From contig CM066291.1 of assembly GCA_033816765.1 (NCBI GenBank), positions 2,356,001-2,420,000 on the forward strand: 64,000 nucleotides of DNA, in the 5' to 3' direction. Numbering within the stretch: position 1 is the stretch's first letter; each line of letters begins with the position of its first letter. Below are positions 1 to 8,011 of this stretch, one piece after another. Both the position numbers and the translations under genes were made by a program. The DNA comes from Nothopassalora personata. Taxonomy: Eukaryota; Ascomycota; Dothideomycetes; Mycosphaerellales; Mycosphaerellaceae. The notes beneath the pieces were generated by a model. The model saw only the letters and a program-made list of their open reading frames with translations. It was not told the DNA's origin and ran no database searches.

Positions 1-415
1 TATAAGGGCAGTCTAATCAACTTAATATTACCTATATTACTATATTAGTCTTAAACACCTTTACTAGCTTTAGATACTAGATTAGCTATAAGTAGGCATA
101 TACTAAGGATAGCAATCTTATTAGATCTATATATATAAGAGATCTTTATAGACCTACTTTTAGATATATTTAGGCCTTATCTTTCCGCTTTTAGAAGTAA
201 ATAGAAGATTCTCTCGGCTTAAGAAGGCTCTTATAGCTAGGTAGCAACGTATAGACCTTATAGGTATATATAAAAGATGCTAGTTCTTTACTAAGTAACT
301 CTCTCTACTTTATACTACTTTATACCTCTCTTACCCCCTTCTAGACTACTATATATACTTATATATACTAATAACTACTATACGTATATTCTTAAAGCTT
401 TTTAAGAAGCTTTAG
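1..415. other. AT-rich RIPped intergenic DNA
   Basis: This stretch is AT-rich with almost no CA or TG dinucleotides, so it was RIPped. I see no open frame, repeat or RNA gene. Bases 411-415 (TTTAG) are the left target-site duplication of the intact element that follows. The same sequence resumes at 7716, so this is the older DNA into which that element jumped. Confidence 0.6.
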
Positions 416-599
416 TGTAAGGGCGCGCGTACCATAGGGTCCGAATGAGATAGTTGTTGTTCTACGAAGCTACGAAAGAGGAGCGCGAGGCGCGGCGGAT
501 AGATAAAGCATCGCCAAGCCGCGCTAACCCGATGCGGAAGGTCCGAGGTTCCGCCGGGACGACGCATCGTCAGTGAAGGGTCGCGGGCTGCCCGTGACA
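416..599 (-). repeat. 3' LTR of the intact chromovirus
   Basis: 184 bp, TGTAAGG to CGTGACA on the plus strand, identical to 7532-7715. In element orientation it begins TGTCACGGG. The final codons and stop of pol (524-526) lie inside it, so U3 is partly coding. Confidence 0.96.
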
Positions 600-3500
600 G
601 TACCCCCCCTCTCAAAACTCGTCTCAGTCCTCTGAGCGTTCAGTCCATTAACTCGCCTATCCATCGTCTTGTGCGGCCACTTATCACCCTTGCCTGTCGA
701 ACTCCATAATCGTGCAAACGTCCAATCGTCTTCAAGGTCGTCCTCCATCTCTGTCACTACTGCTGCGGCTTGCGCATCAGACTCTGTTTGCTCATACTGC
801 TGGCACGCCCAGGGCCTAAGCCCCTCTTCGGCGAACGCTCGCGTCTGATCCTTTTGACCAAGGTTGGGTATCAATGCAGGCTCTGCAGGGTTCGCTAGAA
901 CATCGGTACAACTGTCTGTTCTGTCGTAGAGCTGAGGGCGGCGGCTTGCACCGTGATCCTCAGTTGGGACGACGGACTTTCCTGTAACCTGATCATCGTA
1001 GCGGTGCGTAGTGAACATGCGCTGACCAGATTCTATCAGAGGCAAGGCTCGGCTAGGCTTATTTGTGGCGGTGTCTCTGTCGACCCTGATCGTGTTAAGT
1101 CCGAGCACCTCATTGACTGGAGACCAGTCAGATGGCGTTGCGAAGCCCTGAGGCGTGGGCAAATCCGGCCGGCTGTGGTGAAAGTCCGCAAGAGCGGCGG
1201 CTGCCCTCACAAACAGGTCCTCTGCAGGTTGCCAAGTCTCTCCGGCCTCCATATCCTGATAGCCAGTCCATCGCACCTTGTACCAAGTGTCCACCTTGCG
1301 CTTCTTTCCCTTCTTCACTTTGCCTGCGCGCTTCCGCGTGTACATGTCCAAGATCTTGTCCACCTCATATTCTGGTGCCGGGGCTGTGACTGTGACATCG
1401 GCGACTGCGTCAGCTGCAGTTGTGTCGGGTTCGATGGCCACTGGCGGCGGCGGTGCCAGGTGCTGTCCCTCGAGCGGTGGGAGATCGGGGTTGTCGGCTC
1501 GCTGTAACAGGGAGGTGTGGAAGCAATTATCGAGTCCGCTCAATGCATCCGACAGGTTCAGCTTGTATGACAGCCTAGCGGGCATCACCTCCGTGATCTG
1601 GTACGGTCCTGCATATCTGCGGTCCAGCTTCTTGGATGGTCGAGTGGTGCGAATGTTCTTCGTGCTTAGATACACCCAGTCGCCAACCTTGTAGTCTGGT
1701 GGGATGCTTCGGTGCCTGTTTGCTGCTTCGGCTTGCAGCGCCTGTGACATCCTCATGTTCTCTTGAAGATTGCGATGTAGCTCACAGATGCGTTTGGCGA
1801 AGGCTTCGGCTGACTTGCTGTCGAGTCGCTGAAGGGTTGTCATGTGTCGGTCCTTGCCTGCTTGCAAATCGATACGCTCGGTGAACTCTGGGTTATATCC
1901 AACATTGGCGTAGAACGGTGACACTCCAGTGGTCTCCGACACTCGGTTGTTAATAGCGAACTGCGCTAAGCACAGCCAGTCGGCCCAGTCGCTCTGTGCC
2001 TCATTCGTGAAGGTGCGTAAGTACTGTTCCATCTCTTGGTTAGTGCGTTCTGATTGCCCATCCGTTTCAGGGTGGTAGGAGGAACTCAGCTTCCTGCTGA
2101 TGCGCAGCATCTTGCATAGGCGCTTCCAGAAAGTGGCGATGAACTGCTTTCCGCGATCAGACGTGATGGTTTCTGGGAGGCCATGCCGGGTGAACACGTG
2201 CTTTAAGAAAAGTCGCGCCGCGTTCTGCGCTGTCATCGCGCCGATGGGTATCAGTTCCACTTCCTTAGTGAGTCTGTCGGTGACTGTCATAACATTGGTG
2301 TAAGTCATGCCGTCGAGTTCGCTTGGTGGCAGGTCAACCACAAAGTCAACTGCGATGTGTTGCCAAGGTCGTTCTGGCACCGAAAGTGGGTGCAGTAATC
2401 CAGGTGGCTGGGTATGCACAGATTTCGTCGTGCGGCACCTGCGGCAATTCGCGTTGTATCTGCGCACAGATCTAGCCAAACCAGGCCAGTAGAATTCACG
2501 TGCAACGAGCTCGTAGGTGCGGGCTCTGCCTGGGTGACCGGCCGCTGGGGTGTCATGGTTCATCTTGACTATCCGAGTGCGGAGCTTCTGGTCCTCTGGC
2601 ACCCATAGACTCCAGTCATTATACTGGTTACGGACGTACAGCAGGTCCCCTTCGACCTTGCAGTGTACTGGATGCACCTTCGCTTTCTGAAGGAGTGCTG
2701 GGGTCTCGCCCTTCTGCAGGGCTCTGATAGCTGACTTCAGGTCTGCATCCGCGGCATAAGCCATTGTCATTCTGTACTCGAGTTCGGCTTCCTGTTCCGT
2801 CTCGGATGCTGTCTGCGTCTGCGTGGACGGTATGAATTCGGTGGCCTCCGGGTTCAGGGCTTCCTCAATTGGTGCGGTAGGTGTGTTCTCAACAGGTGCA
2901 ACATCCTCAGCCGCATCTTCGACAGTTGCGCGCATCGAGTCGATCTTAAGAAATCGCTCAGGCGGCAGCAACGTCTGATGCTGATGCTGATTTCGCGGAT
3001 CGTCCACCCCCTGCGGAAGGTCCTGGCTGCGTCTCGTGAGGCTGTCAGGCTTTGTGCCTTGGACACCTGGTCGATAGACAATACGGAAGTTGAACTGGGA
3101 CAGGAATTCGGCCCAACGTGCCTGGCGCCGATTCAGCTGCTTAGTGGTCATAAAGTACTCCAAGTTCTTGTGATCCGTGAACACCTTCACGGGTTCGATG
3201 GTGTCATCATCCGCCTCGCAGGCCAACTCCGGGCGCCATTCCTCGAAGGCCTTAATAATCGCTAGAAGCTCCTTGTCATAAATCTCATAGTTGCATTCCT
3301 GCGGGCTCAGCTTCTTTGAATAGAATGCTACAGGGTGAAGCACGCCTTCCTCGTCGTACTGAGAAAGCACTCCGGCGTTCACGAAATCTGATGAGTCCGT
3401 TTCGACTACTGTTTGCCTACCGGGCACATAGTGTGCGAGCATACCGGCTTTGCTGAATGCTGCCTTCAGAGCGTCAAATGCTGCTTGGCATGCTGGTGTC

Positions 3501-5326
3501 CAGTCAACCCTGCGATTCTTGTGATTACTAGGTCCATTTGACTTGGTCAATTCGGTCAGCGGCGCTGCGAGGCGTGAGAAGGCCTCGATGAACCGTCTGT
3601 AAAAGTTGGCGAATCCGAGGAACGCCTGCACATCCTTGAGGTTGGAAGGTGCTTCCCATGACTGGATACATTCAAGCTTCTCTGGGTCCATTTCGATGCC
3701 ATCTGGGGTGATAATAAGTCCCAGGTACTTAACTCGCTGCTGGTGGAACTCGCACTTGTCGATGTCGACCGTCAGTCCGGCATCCCTCAATTTTGCTAGT
3801 ACCTTGCGCACATGTTCGATGTGCTCCTCCAGTGTGTCGCTAAAAATTAAAACGTCGTCCAGGTACGCGGAGACGAAGTCATCCAGGTGTTCTTGTAACA
3901 CGCTGTTAATGTATGACTGAAACGACGCAGGGCCATTGCATAGGCCGAATGGTAACACAAGACATTCGTACACCCCATATCGTGTAGCGAATGCTGTAAG
4001 CCATTCGTGCCCTTCTGCAATGCGAAGCTTGTTGAAGGCTGCGACGATGTCCAGCTTCGTGAAGTACCTCTTGCCGTGCATGCGGTTCAGTGTCTCTTGG
4101 ATTAGCGGTATAGGGTACCTGTTCTTGATAGTGATCGCATTGAGTCCTCGGTAGTCGATGCACACGCGCAGTCCACCGCCTGGCTTTCTGACTACCAGTA
4201 CTGGTGCCGGCGATTGGCTCGTCTTCTGTCCTGCTGGCCGGACTTTGCCTTGTTGCTCCTGTTCGGTGACCCACTTCTTGACTGCTTCATTCTCCTGAGG
4301 CGCCAGTCCGTAGGGCTTACGGTATGGCGGTTCTTGGGGCCCATCAGGCTTGATGTGAATTTCGTGGTCGATTCCAGGTCTGTGAGGAGGAAGTCCTTCA
4401 TGGTCTTTCGCTGAGAATGCATCTACGAGATCATGGTATTCTGGTGGGAGCTTCTCCTTCGGGTTATGGTTGAACTCCTTGTTCAGGAACTGATCCAAGT
4501 CATCAGCTGCCATTGCGCTCAGCTTGATCTCACCATCGCCTTCTTCGTCCTCTTTGCCGGTAGATAGTATGTAGAAACATTCAGCGCCAGGTCGGTGCGC
4601 GTACATCTCGAAGGCGCGCTGCGTGACGCCTATACACTCGACTTCCTCATCATCGTCGTACAGGCCCATCGAGGATAGGTTCAGTTCTGCTTCTGCCCCT
4701 CCTGCCGTGAAGCTGCGATCATCGGTGAAGGGCTCTGGTCCATATTTCATTGCTTCCTTACGTTGTCGGTGTCGATGGTTCAGGGACTGGACTGTTGTCG
4801 ATGTCTTGTTCTTAAGACAGTGACCAAAGCAGTAGTCTGATCTGAGTGCCACTTCACCGGTCTCCCAGAAGATGTTTGGGTTGTGCGTGCTCAGCCACGG
4901 CAGGCCCAGGACGATGTCGTATTCGAGGTCGGTTATGTAGCATAGCATTTGCTCGTGATGACCGTCGATATCAACATCGACGAGGGCTACGTGCGTGATG
5001 CGACGTGCAGCAGCCTTACCATCCCCAAGGGTCAGGTTCTTGTTGCGCACAAGGGGTATCAAGGGTATTCTGTGTTTGCGTGTGAACTTCCAGTCGAGAA
5101 AGAGAGAGGTGGAAGCAGAGTCTACAAGGCCTCGTGCCTTCCCATGCTGTATCATTACTGGGAGTACTATGTGAGGGTGTACATCTGGTTGCTGCGGCTC
5201 CAATGCGCAGGCCGATATCTTCAGCTCCTCACCATAGTCTGTATCCGTGTCTTGCTCTTGCACTCTGTGTCTCTCAATCTCATGCTCTTTCTGTCCTTGG
5301 TTGTTCGGTTGACCACTGTCTGCCAC
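524..5326 (-). CDS. Pol polyprotein: PR-RT-RNaseH-IN-chromodomain
   Basis: 1600 codons from the GTG at 5326; the frame is open upstream to a stop at 5399-5401, so it overlaps gag by about 70 nt and is most likely made only as Gag-Pol after a -1 frameshift. Landmarks, numbered from that GTG: retropepsin motif D-S-A at 69-71 and VLGLPWL near 139-145; RT with a catalytic Asp near 425 and YLDD at 488-491; RNase H Asp 644, Glu 686, Asp 718; integrase zinc site His 924, His 931, Cys 961, Cys 964; integrase DDE Asp 994, Asp 1057, Glu 1093; GPY-type motif near 1240; chromodomain about 1319-1385 with YKVRWTGY. About 210 low-complexity residues follow, and the last 25 or so are encoded in the 3' LTR. 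The chromodomain is expected to steer integration to methylated histone H3. DSA instead of the usual DSG/DTG is odd. No frame breaks are seen. Confidence 0.95.
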   Translation of the reverse strand: MADSGQPNNQGQKEHEIERHRVQEQDTDTDYGEELKISACALEPQQPDVHPHIVLPVMIQHGKARGLVDSASTSLFLDWKFTRKHRIPLIPLVRNKNLTLGDGKAAARRITHVALVDVDIDGHHEQMLCYITDLEYDIVLGLPWLSTHNPNIFWETGEVALRSDYCFGHCLKNKTSTTVQSLNHRHRQRKEAMKYGPEPFTDDRSFTAGGAEAELNLSSMGLYDDDEEVECIGVTQRAFEMYAHRPGAECFYILSTGKEDEEGDGEIKLSAMAADDLDQFLNKEFNHNPKEKLPPEYHDLVDAFSAKDHEGLPPHRPGIDHEIHIKPDGPQEPPYRKPYGLAPQENEAVKKWVTEQEQQGKVRPAGQKTSQSPAPVLVVRKPGGGLRVCIDYRGLNAITIKNRYPIPLIQETLNRMHGKRYFTKLDIVAAFNKLRIAEGHEWLTAFATRYGVYECLVLPFGLCNGPASFQSYINSVLQEHLDDFVSAYLDDVLIFSDTLEEHIEHVRKVLAKLRDAGLTVDIDKCEFHQQRVKYLGLIITPDGIEMDPEKLECIQSWEAPSNLKDVQAFLGFANFYRRFIEAFSRLAAPLTELTKSNGPSNHKNRRVDWTPACQAAFDALKAAFSKAGMLAHYVPGRQTVVETDSSDFVNAGVLSQYDEEGVLHPVAFYSKKLSPQECNYEIYDKELLAIIKAFEEWRPELACEADDDTIEPVKVFTDHKNLEYFMTTKQLNRRQARWAEFLSQFNFRIVYRPGVQGTKPDSLTRRSQDLPQGVDDPRNQHQHQTLLPPERFLKIDSMRATVEDAAEDVAPVENTPTAPIEEALNPEATEFIPSTQTQTASETEQEAELEYRMTMAYAADADLKSAIRALQKGETPALLQKAKVHPVHCKVEGDLLYVRNQYNDWSLWVPEDQKLRTRIVKMNHDTPAAGHPGRARTYELVAREFYWPGLARSVRRYNANCRRCRTTKSVHTQPPGLLHPLSVPERPWQHIAVDFVVDLPPSELDGMTYTNVMTVTDRLTKEVELIPIGAMTAQNAARLFLKHVFTRHGLPETITSDRGKQFIATFWKRLCKMLRISRKLSSSYHPETDGQSERTNQEMEQYLRTFTNEAQSDWADWLCLAQFAINNRVSETTGVSPFYANVGYNPEFTERIDLQAGKDRHMTTLQRLDSKSAEAFAKRICELHRNLQENMRMSQALQAEAANRHRSIPPDYKVGDWVYLSTKNIRTTRPSKKLDRRYAGPYQITEVMPARLSYKLNLSDALSGLDNCFHTSLLQRADNPDLPPLEGQHLAPPPPVAIEPDTTAADAVADVTVTAPAPEYEVDKILDMYTRKRAGKVKKGKKRKVDTWYKVRWTGYQDMEAGETWQPAEDLFVRAAAALADFHHSRPDLPTPQGFATPSDWSPVNEVLGLNTIRVDRDTATNKPSRALPLIESGQRMFTTHRYDDQVTGKSVVPTEDHGASRRPQLYDRTDSCTDVLANPAEPALIPNLGQKDQTRAFAEEGLRPWACQQYEQTESDAQAAAVVTEMEDDLEDDWTFARLWSSTGKGDKWPHKTMDRRVNGLNAQRTETSFERGGTVTGSPRPFTDDASSRRNLGPSASG
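603..613 (-). other. Polypurine tract (plus-strand DNA primer)
   Basis: On the minus strand this reads GAGAGGGGGGG, three bases before the 3' LTR. It is in the usual place for the RNase H-resistant primer of second-strand synthesis. It also lies inside the pol frame, encoding Glu-Arg-Gly-Gly. Confidence 0.85.
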
Positions 5327-5328
5327 GC

Positions 5329-7362
5329 TTAGGCAGTGGCCTCGCCATTTCCCTGCCCGGCGGCCAGGGAACTGAGGTTGGTGTTGCCTCCGTTGTTGTT
5401 ACGCGGGCGCGGTGGGCGATAGTCGCCGTCGTAGCCATACATCGGGCACTCGGTATTGCTGGATAAGTGGGGTCCGGTGCGGCATCGGTAGCACTTGCCC
5501 TGCTTCTTCAATTCCTCGCGACCCTCATAGTTGAGCGGTGGGAGGTCCCGAAGGTGAGCTGGCAAGTCTTCCTTCTTCTTGGTGCCTACGTACTGTGGTG
5601 GGCGCTGAACGACGGCGCCGGCAGCACCAGCGGCTGCAGCTGCAGCTGTGTTGCCCTGGTTCTGGTTGCCGTTGCCGTTGCCGTTCTGGTTGCCTCCTCC
5701 ATTGCCGCGTGGGCGGTTGTTGTTCTCTTGAGGGTACAGCTGCTCGGTCTCGTAGAACTGCTCGTCCAGTGCAGTGCACTCTTCGATCACGTCCTGCATG
5801 CTGTTCAGACGTCGGTCCACCTCGCGGTCTCCGAAGGTCTTGATGTAGTAGCGCTTGTTGAGGCGTGTGCGGAACAGCATCAACTCGGTCTCGTCACTCC
5901 AGTCAACCCATGCCCTCAGCTTGGAATAGCGTGCGAAGAATGGGACGAAGTTCTCCTTCTGAGCCTGTTTGCAGGTAGTGATGTCCACTGCAGCCTTGGT
6001 GGCCTCGTTGCGGACGCCGTACTGTCGAGTCATCCAGTCCAACAGTTCTTCGCCAGTCATGAACTCGTTGAAAGCCTGGTGCCCGGGGATGGGGATGCGA
6101 GGCTTCACAGTCTTCTGCACCTCACCGTCCGTCCATCCATACAGGAAGCGTAGGGCGTCCTGTTCAGTGCGGAACGTCGCGACTGTCAACTTCAGCAGGA
6201 TGCTTGTGTACCAGCTGTCATAAGTCGGGTCGTCATCGTTCTTGAACTTCTTTGGGTCAGGCACACCCTTGCCGATCTTCATGCTGCGGTCGAGGGTGGG
6301 GTCGATGTTGATGAGACGCTCCGGCAGGTCCACGAGAGGTGTCTGCTGCGTGCGGTTGCTGCGACCACCGCCTGACCGCTGCGTGCCTTGTGTGCCTTGG
6401 CGCTCATCACGACGTGGTCGGTCATGGTCACGACCACGGCGATCCCTGTCCTTGTCTCCATTGCCATCGTCATCATCGTCTCCTCCGCCACCTCCTCCTG
6501 CTGCCGCCTCACGGTACCGACGCTGGAGCACCTCGAGTGAGGTCTCGCGGGGTGGTGGTGATCGTGGGCGTGAGCGTGGGCGCGAGCGCGAACGACGTCC
6601 TCGTGCCTGGTCCTCTGCTGCTTGCAGACGGACCTTCAGGTCATCAACCTCAGCTTGTAATGCCTGGCTCTTCTTCTTCTCCGAGTCGGTGATATCGGCG
6701 AACTGCTGACATAGCTCGTTCGCATCCTTGTACTTCTTCTCGACAGCCTTGAGTTTGAGGGTGTCGGCGTTCTTATTCTTAAGGTCCTGGGCCATCTTCG
6801 CGAGGGCGGTCTGTTCGGTCTTGAGCATCCCGTGGATGCGATCGTACTCGGCATACAGCGTACGGTACTGCTTGTTCTGAAGTGCATTGGCGCGTTGCAT
6901 CACATCGAGTTGTTGGCTAGATATGATGGCAGTGTTGAATCCTCGTAGCACGAAATCGTGGACGGTCTTCGGGTGTTCCTTGGTCAGTGTGGCCAGGTCT
7001 TCGGCGGTGATGTTCTGGAAGTCGGCGGCAGCGATGTGTTCGGCTTCGTCGTGTGAAATGAAGACTGGTGTGTCCTCCTCTTCTCCCACCCTGGGCTCGA
7101 AGAGTTCTGTGAAATCAAGCTCACCGTTCTGCTCCCTGTCTTGTGCTTTGTTCCATGCCTTGTCCAGCTCTTGCTGAAGCGCGACACCGGTGTCAACTGT
7201 GACTCGCCGAGTGTCGTCTCCTTGTGTCTGACTGTCGAAACTGGAGAGGTCGGGGAAAAGAGAGGTGCGCTTGCCTTGTGTCTGTGACTGCTGGGAAGTC
7301 ATGTTGTTTCCTTCAACGCGGCCTGTTGCTGAGGCCTTTGGTGCGTTGGTTTCCTTGGGCAT
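5329..7362 (-). CDS. Gag (capsid/nucleocapsid) of the intact chromovirus
   Basis: 677 codons from the ATG at 7362, about 220 nt downstream of the proposed transcript start. An acidic N-terminal part is followed by a long coiled coil (about residues 145-250), an Arg-Ser/Pro-rich stretch, a Gly/Asp run and an Arg/Asp-rich linker. Next comes a capsid-like region (about 350-540), an Asn/Gly and Ala-rich linker, and one zinc knuckle. The knuckle reads C-X2-C-X4-H-X6-C (624-639), two residues longer before the last Cys than the common CX2CX4HX4C. Gag should form the particle and bind the RNA. At 677 aa it is large for a fungal gypsy Gag because of the coiled-coil and RS-like N-terminal half. The downstream pol frame is reached at the GGGAAAT slip site. 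Confidence 0.92.
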   Translation of the reverse strand: MPKETNAPKASATGRVEGNNMTSQQSQTQGKRTSLFPDLSSFDSQTQGDDTRRVTVDTGVALQQELDKAWNKAQDREQNGELDFTELFEPRVGEEEDTPVFISHDEAEHIAAADFQNITAEDLATLTKEHPKTVHDFVLRGFNTAIISSQQLDVMQRANALQNKQYRTLYAEYDRIHGMLKTEQTALAKMAQDLKNKNADTLKLKAVEKKYKDANELCQQFADITDSEKKKSQALQAEVDDLKVRLQAAEDQARGRRSRSRPRSRPRSPPPRETSLEVLQRRYREAAAGGGGGGDDDDDGNGDKDRDRRGRDHDRPRRDERQGTQGTQRSGGGRSNRTQQTPLVDLPERLINIDPTLDRSMKIGKGVPDPKKFKNDDDPTYDSWYTSILLKLTVATFRTEQDALRFLYGWTDGEVQKTVKPRIPIPGHQAFNEFMTGEELLDWMTRQYGVRNEATKAAVDITTCKQAQKENFVPFFARYSKLRAWVDWSDETELMLFRTRLNKRYYIKTFGDREVDRRLNSMQDVIEECTALDEQFYETEQLYPQENNNRPRGNGGGNQNGNGNGNQNQGNTAAAAAAGAAGAVVQRPPQYVGTKKKEDLPAHLRDLPPLNYEGREELKKQGKCYRCRTGPHLSSNTECPMYGYDGDYRPPRPRNNNGGNTNLSSLAAGQGNGEATA
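5347..5353 (-). promoter_or_regulatory. -1 ribosomal frameshift site GGGAAAT
   Basis: On the minus strand, in gag phase, the sequence is G GGA AAT, which fits the X XXY YYZ slippery rule. It lies 16 nt before the gag stop (5329-5331) and inside the 70-nt gag/pol overlap. A 6-nt spacer (GGCGAG) is followed by sequence able to fold as GCCACTG with CAGTGGT, or as CTGCC with GGCAG. Slipping by -1 here gives GGG AAA TGG and enters the pol frame. Position, phase, spacer and downstream pairing all agree. Function is inferred. Confidence 0.82.
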
Positions 7363-7520
7363 CTGTTGCTTAGTGCCTTACCGTGTTCCGTGTTCTGAAT
7401 CCGTTTGCCTCTGTTGCGATGTTGCGAGTCGCGAGTTCTGTATCTACGCCGTGCGCGGTTCTGTGAGTCTGTTCCTGTTGTTACGCGTCCCTTACCTGGA
7501 TCCGCGATCTGGGTAGGGAG

Positions 7521-7529
7521 GTAGAACAA
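7521..7529 (-). other. Primer-binding site, probably self-primed
   Basis: In the transcript the bases just after the 5' LTR are GT then TTGTTCTAC. No TGG-type tRNA 3'-end complement is present. TTGTTCTAC is perfectly complementary to GTAGAACAA inside the LTR (7573-7581), which lies about 35 nt downstream of a TATA-like box and so could be the 5' end of the RNA. This is the arrangement known for Tf1/sushi-type self-priming chromoviruses. Confidence 0.65.
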
Positions 7530-7531
7530 AC

Positions 7532-7715
7532 TGTAAGGGCGCGCGTACCATAGGGTCCGAATGAGATAGTTGTTGTTCTACGAAGCTACGAAAGAGGAGC
7601 GCGAGGCGCGGCGGATAGATAAAGCATCGCCAAGCCGCGCTAACCCGATGCGGAAGGTCCGAGGTTCCGCCGGGACGACGCATCGTCAGTGAAGGGTCGC
7701 GGGCTGCCCGTGACA
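7532..7715 (-). repeat. 5' LTR of the intact chromovirus
   Basis: 184 bp, identical to 416-599. In element orientation it starts TGTCACGGG and ends CCCTTACA. It contains the predicted promoter (TATA-like box at 7616-7623) and the proposed R start at 7581. Confidence 0.96.
7616..7623 (-). promoter_or_regulatory. TATA-like box in the 5' LTR
   Basis: TTTATCTA on the minus strand lies 35 nt upstream of GTAGAACAA (7581-7573), the segment that also pairs with the primer site. The spacing suits transcription starting at that point. The same box is in the 3' LTR at 500-507. Confidence 0.55.
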
Positions 7716-7759
7716 TTTAGTAAGGTATACTATATATATAATAGTATTTTAAGGGTATT

Positions 7760-8006
7760 TGTTAAGATGTAGCATCTTAGGGGGAGCTAACAGTTAGGTT
7801 GTGATCTGATAGCCTAAGGCATCCACGATGACTCAGCTTGTCGGAAGACACCTTCTCTCCCCTTTAGCTTAGATAGACATCCAACACAATCAACACATTG
7901 GTTCCTGATATATTGCTGCATGCCCTGTGGCTATTAGCCAGTTGAAGATTGATCTCTTACTCTACTCCGCTGCTACCTACGTATCCTGTTAGGTCTCAAC
8001 TTAACA
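7760..8006 (+). repeat. Solo copia LTR (247 bp)
   Basis: Starts TGTTAAGATG, ends CTTAACA, and is flanked by the 5-bp duplication GTATT (7755-7759 and 8007-8011). It is the same family and length as the LTRs of the full copia element at 28804-34417 but has fewer C-to-T and G-to-A changes. It is therefore a younger or RIP-spared copy left by LTR-LTR recombination. Confidence 0.93.
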
Positions 8007-8011
8007 GTATT

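Larger units (their letters stand above)
416..7715 (-). mobile_element. Intact Ty3/gypsy chromovirus
   Basis: A complete 7.3-kb LTR retrotransposon is read on the minus strand: 5' LTR (7532-7715), primer site, gag, pol, polypurine tract, 3' LTR (416-599). The 5-bp target duplication TTTAG lies at 411-415 and 7716-7720. The two 184-bp LTRs read identically base for base, both long frames are open, and CA/TG dinucleotides are normal, unlike the flanks. This is a recent insertion that has not passed through effective RIP. Pol order is protease, RT, RNase H, integrase, chromodomain, which defines a chromovirus. It may still be mobile, but activity cannot be read from sequence. Confidence 0.96.

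Noticed and set aside
953..1507. Open plus-strand frame of 184 codons opposite pol
   Set aside because: Lies wholly antisense to the intact pol frame, whose domains are clear. It and similar plus-strand frames over 416-7715 are shadows of gag and pol.
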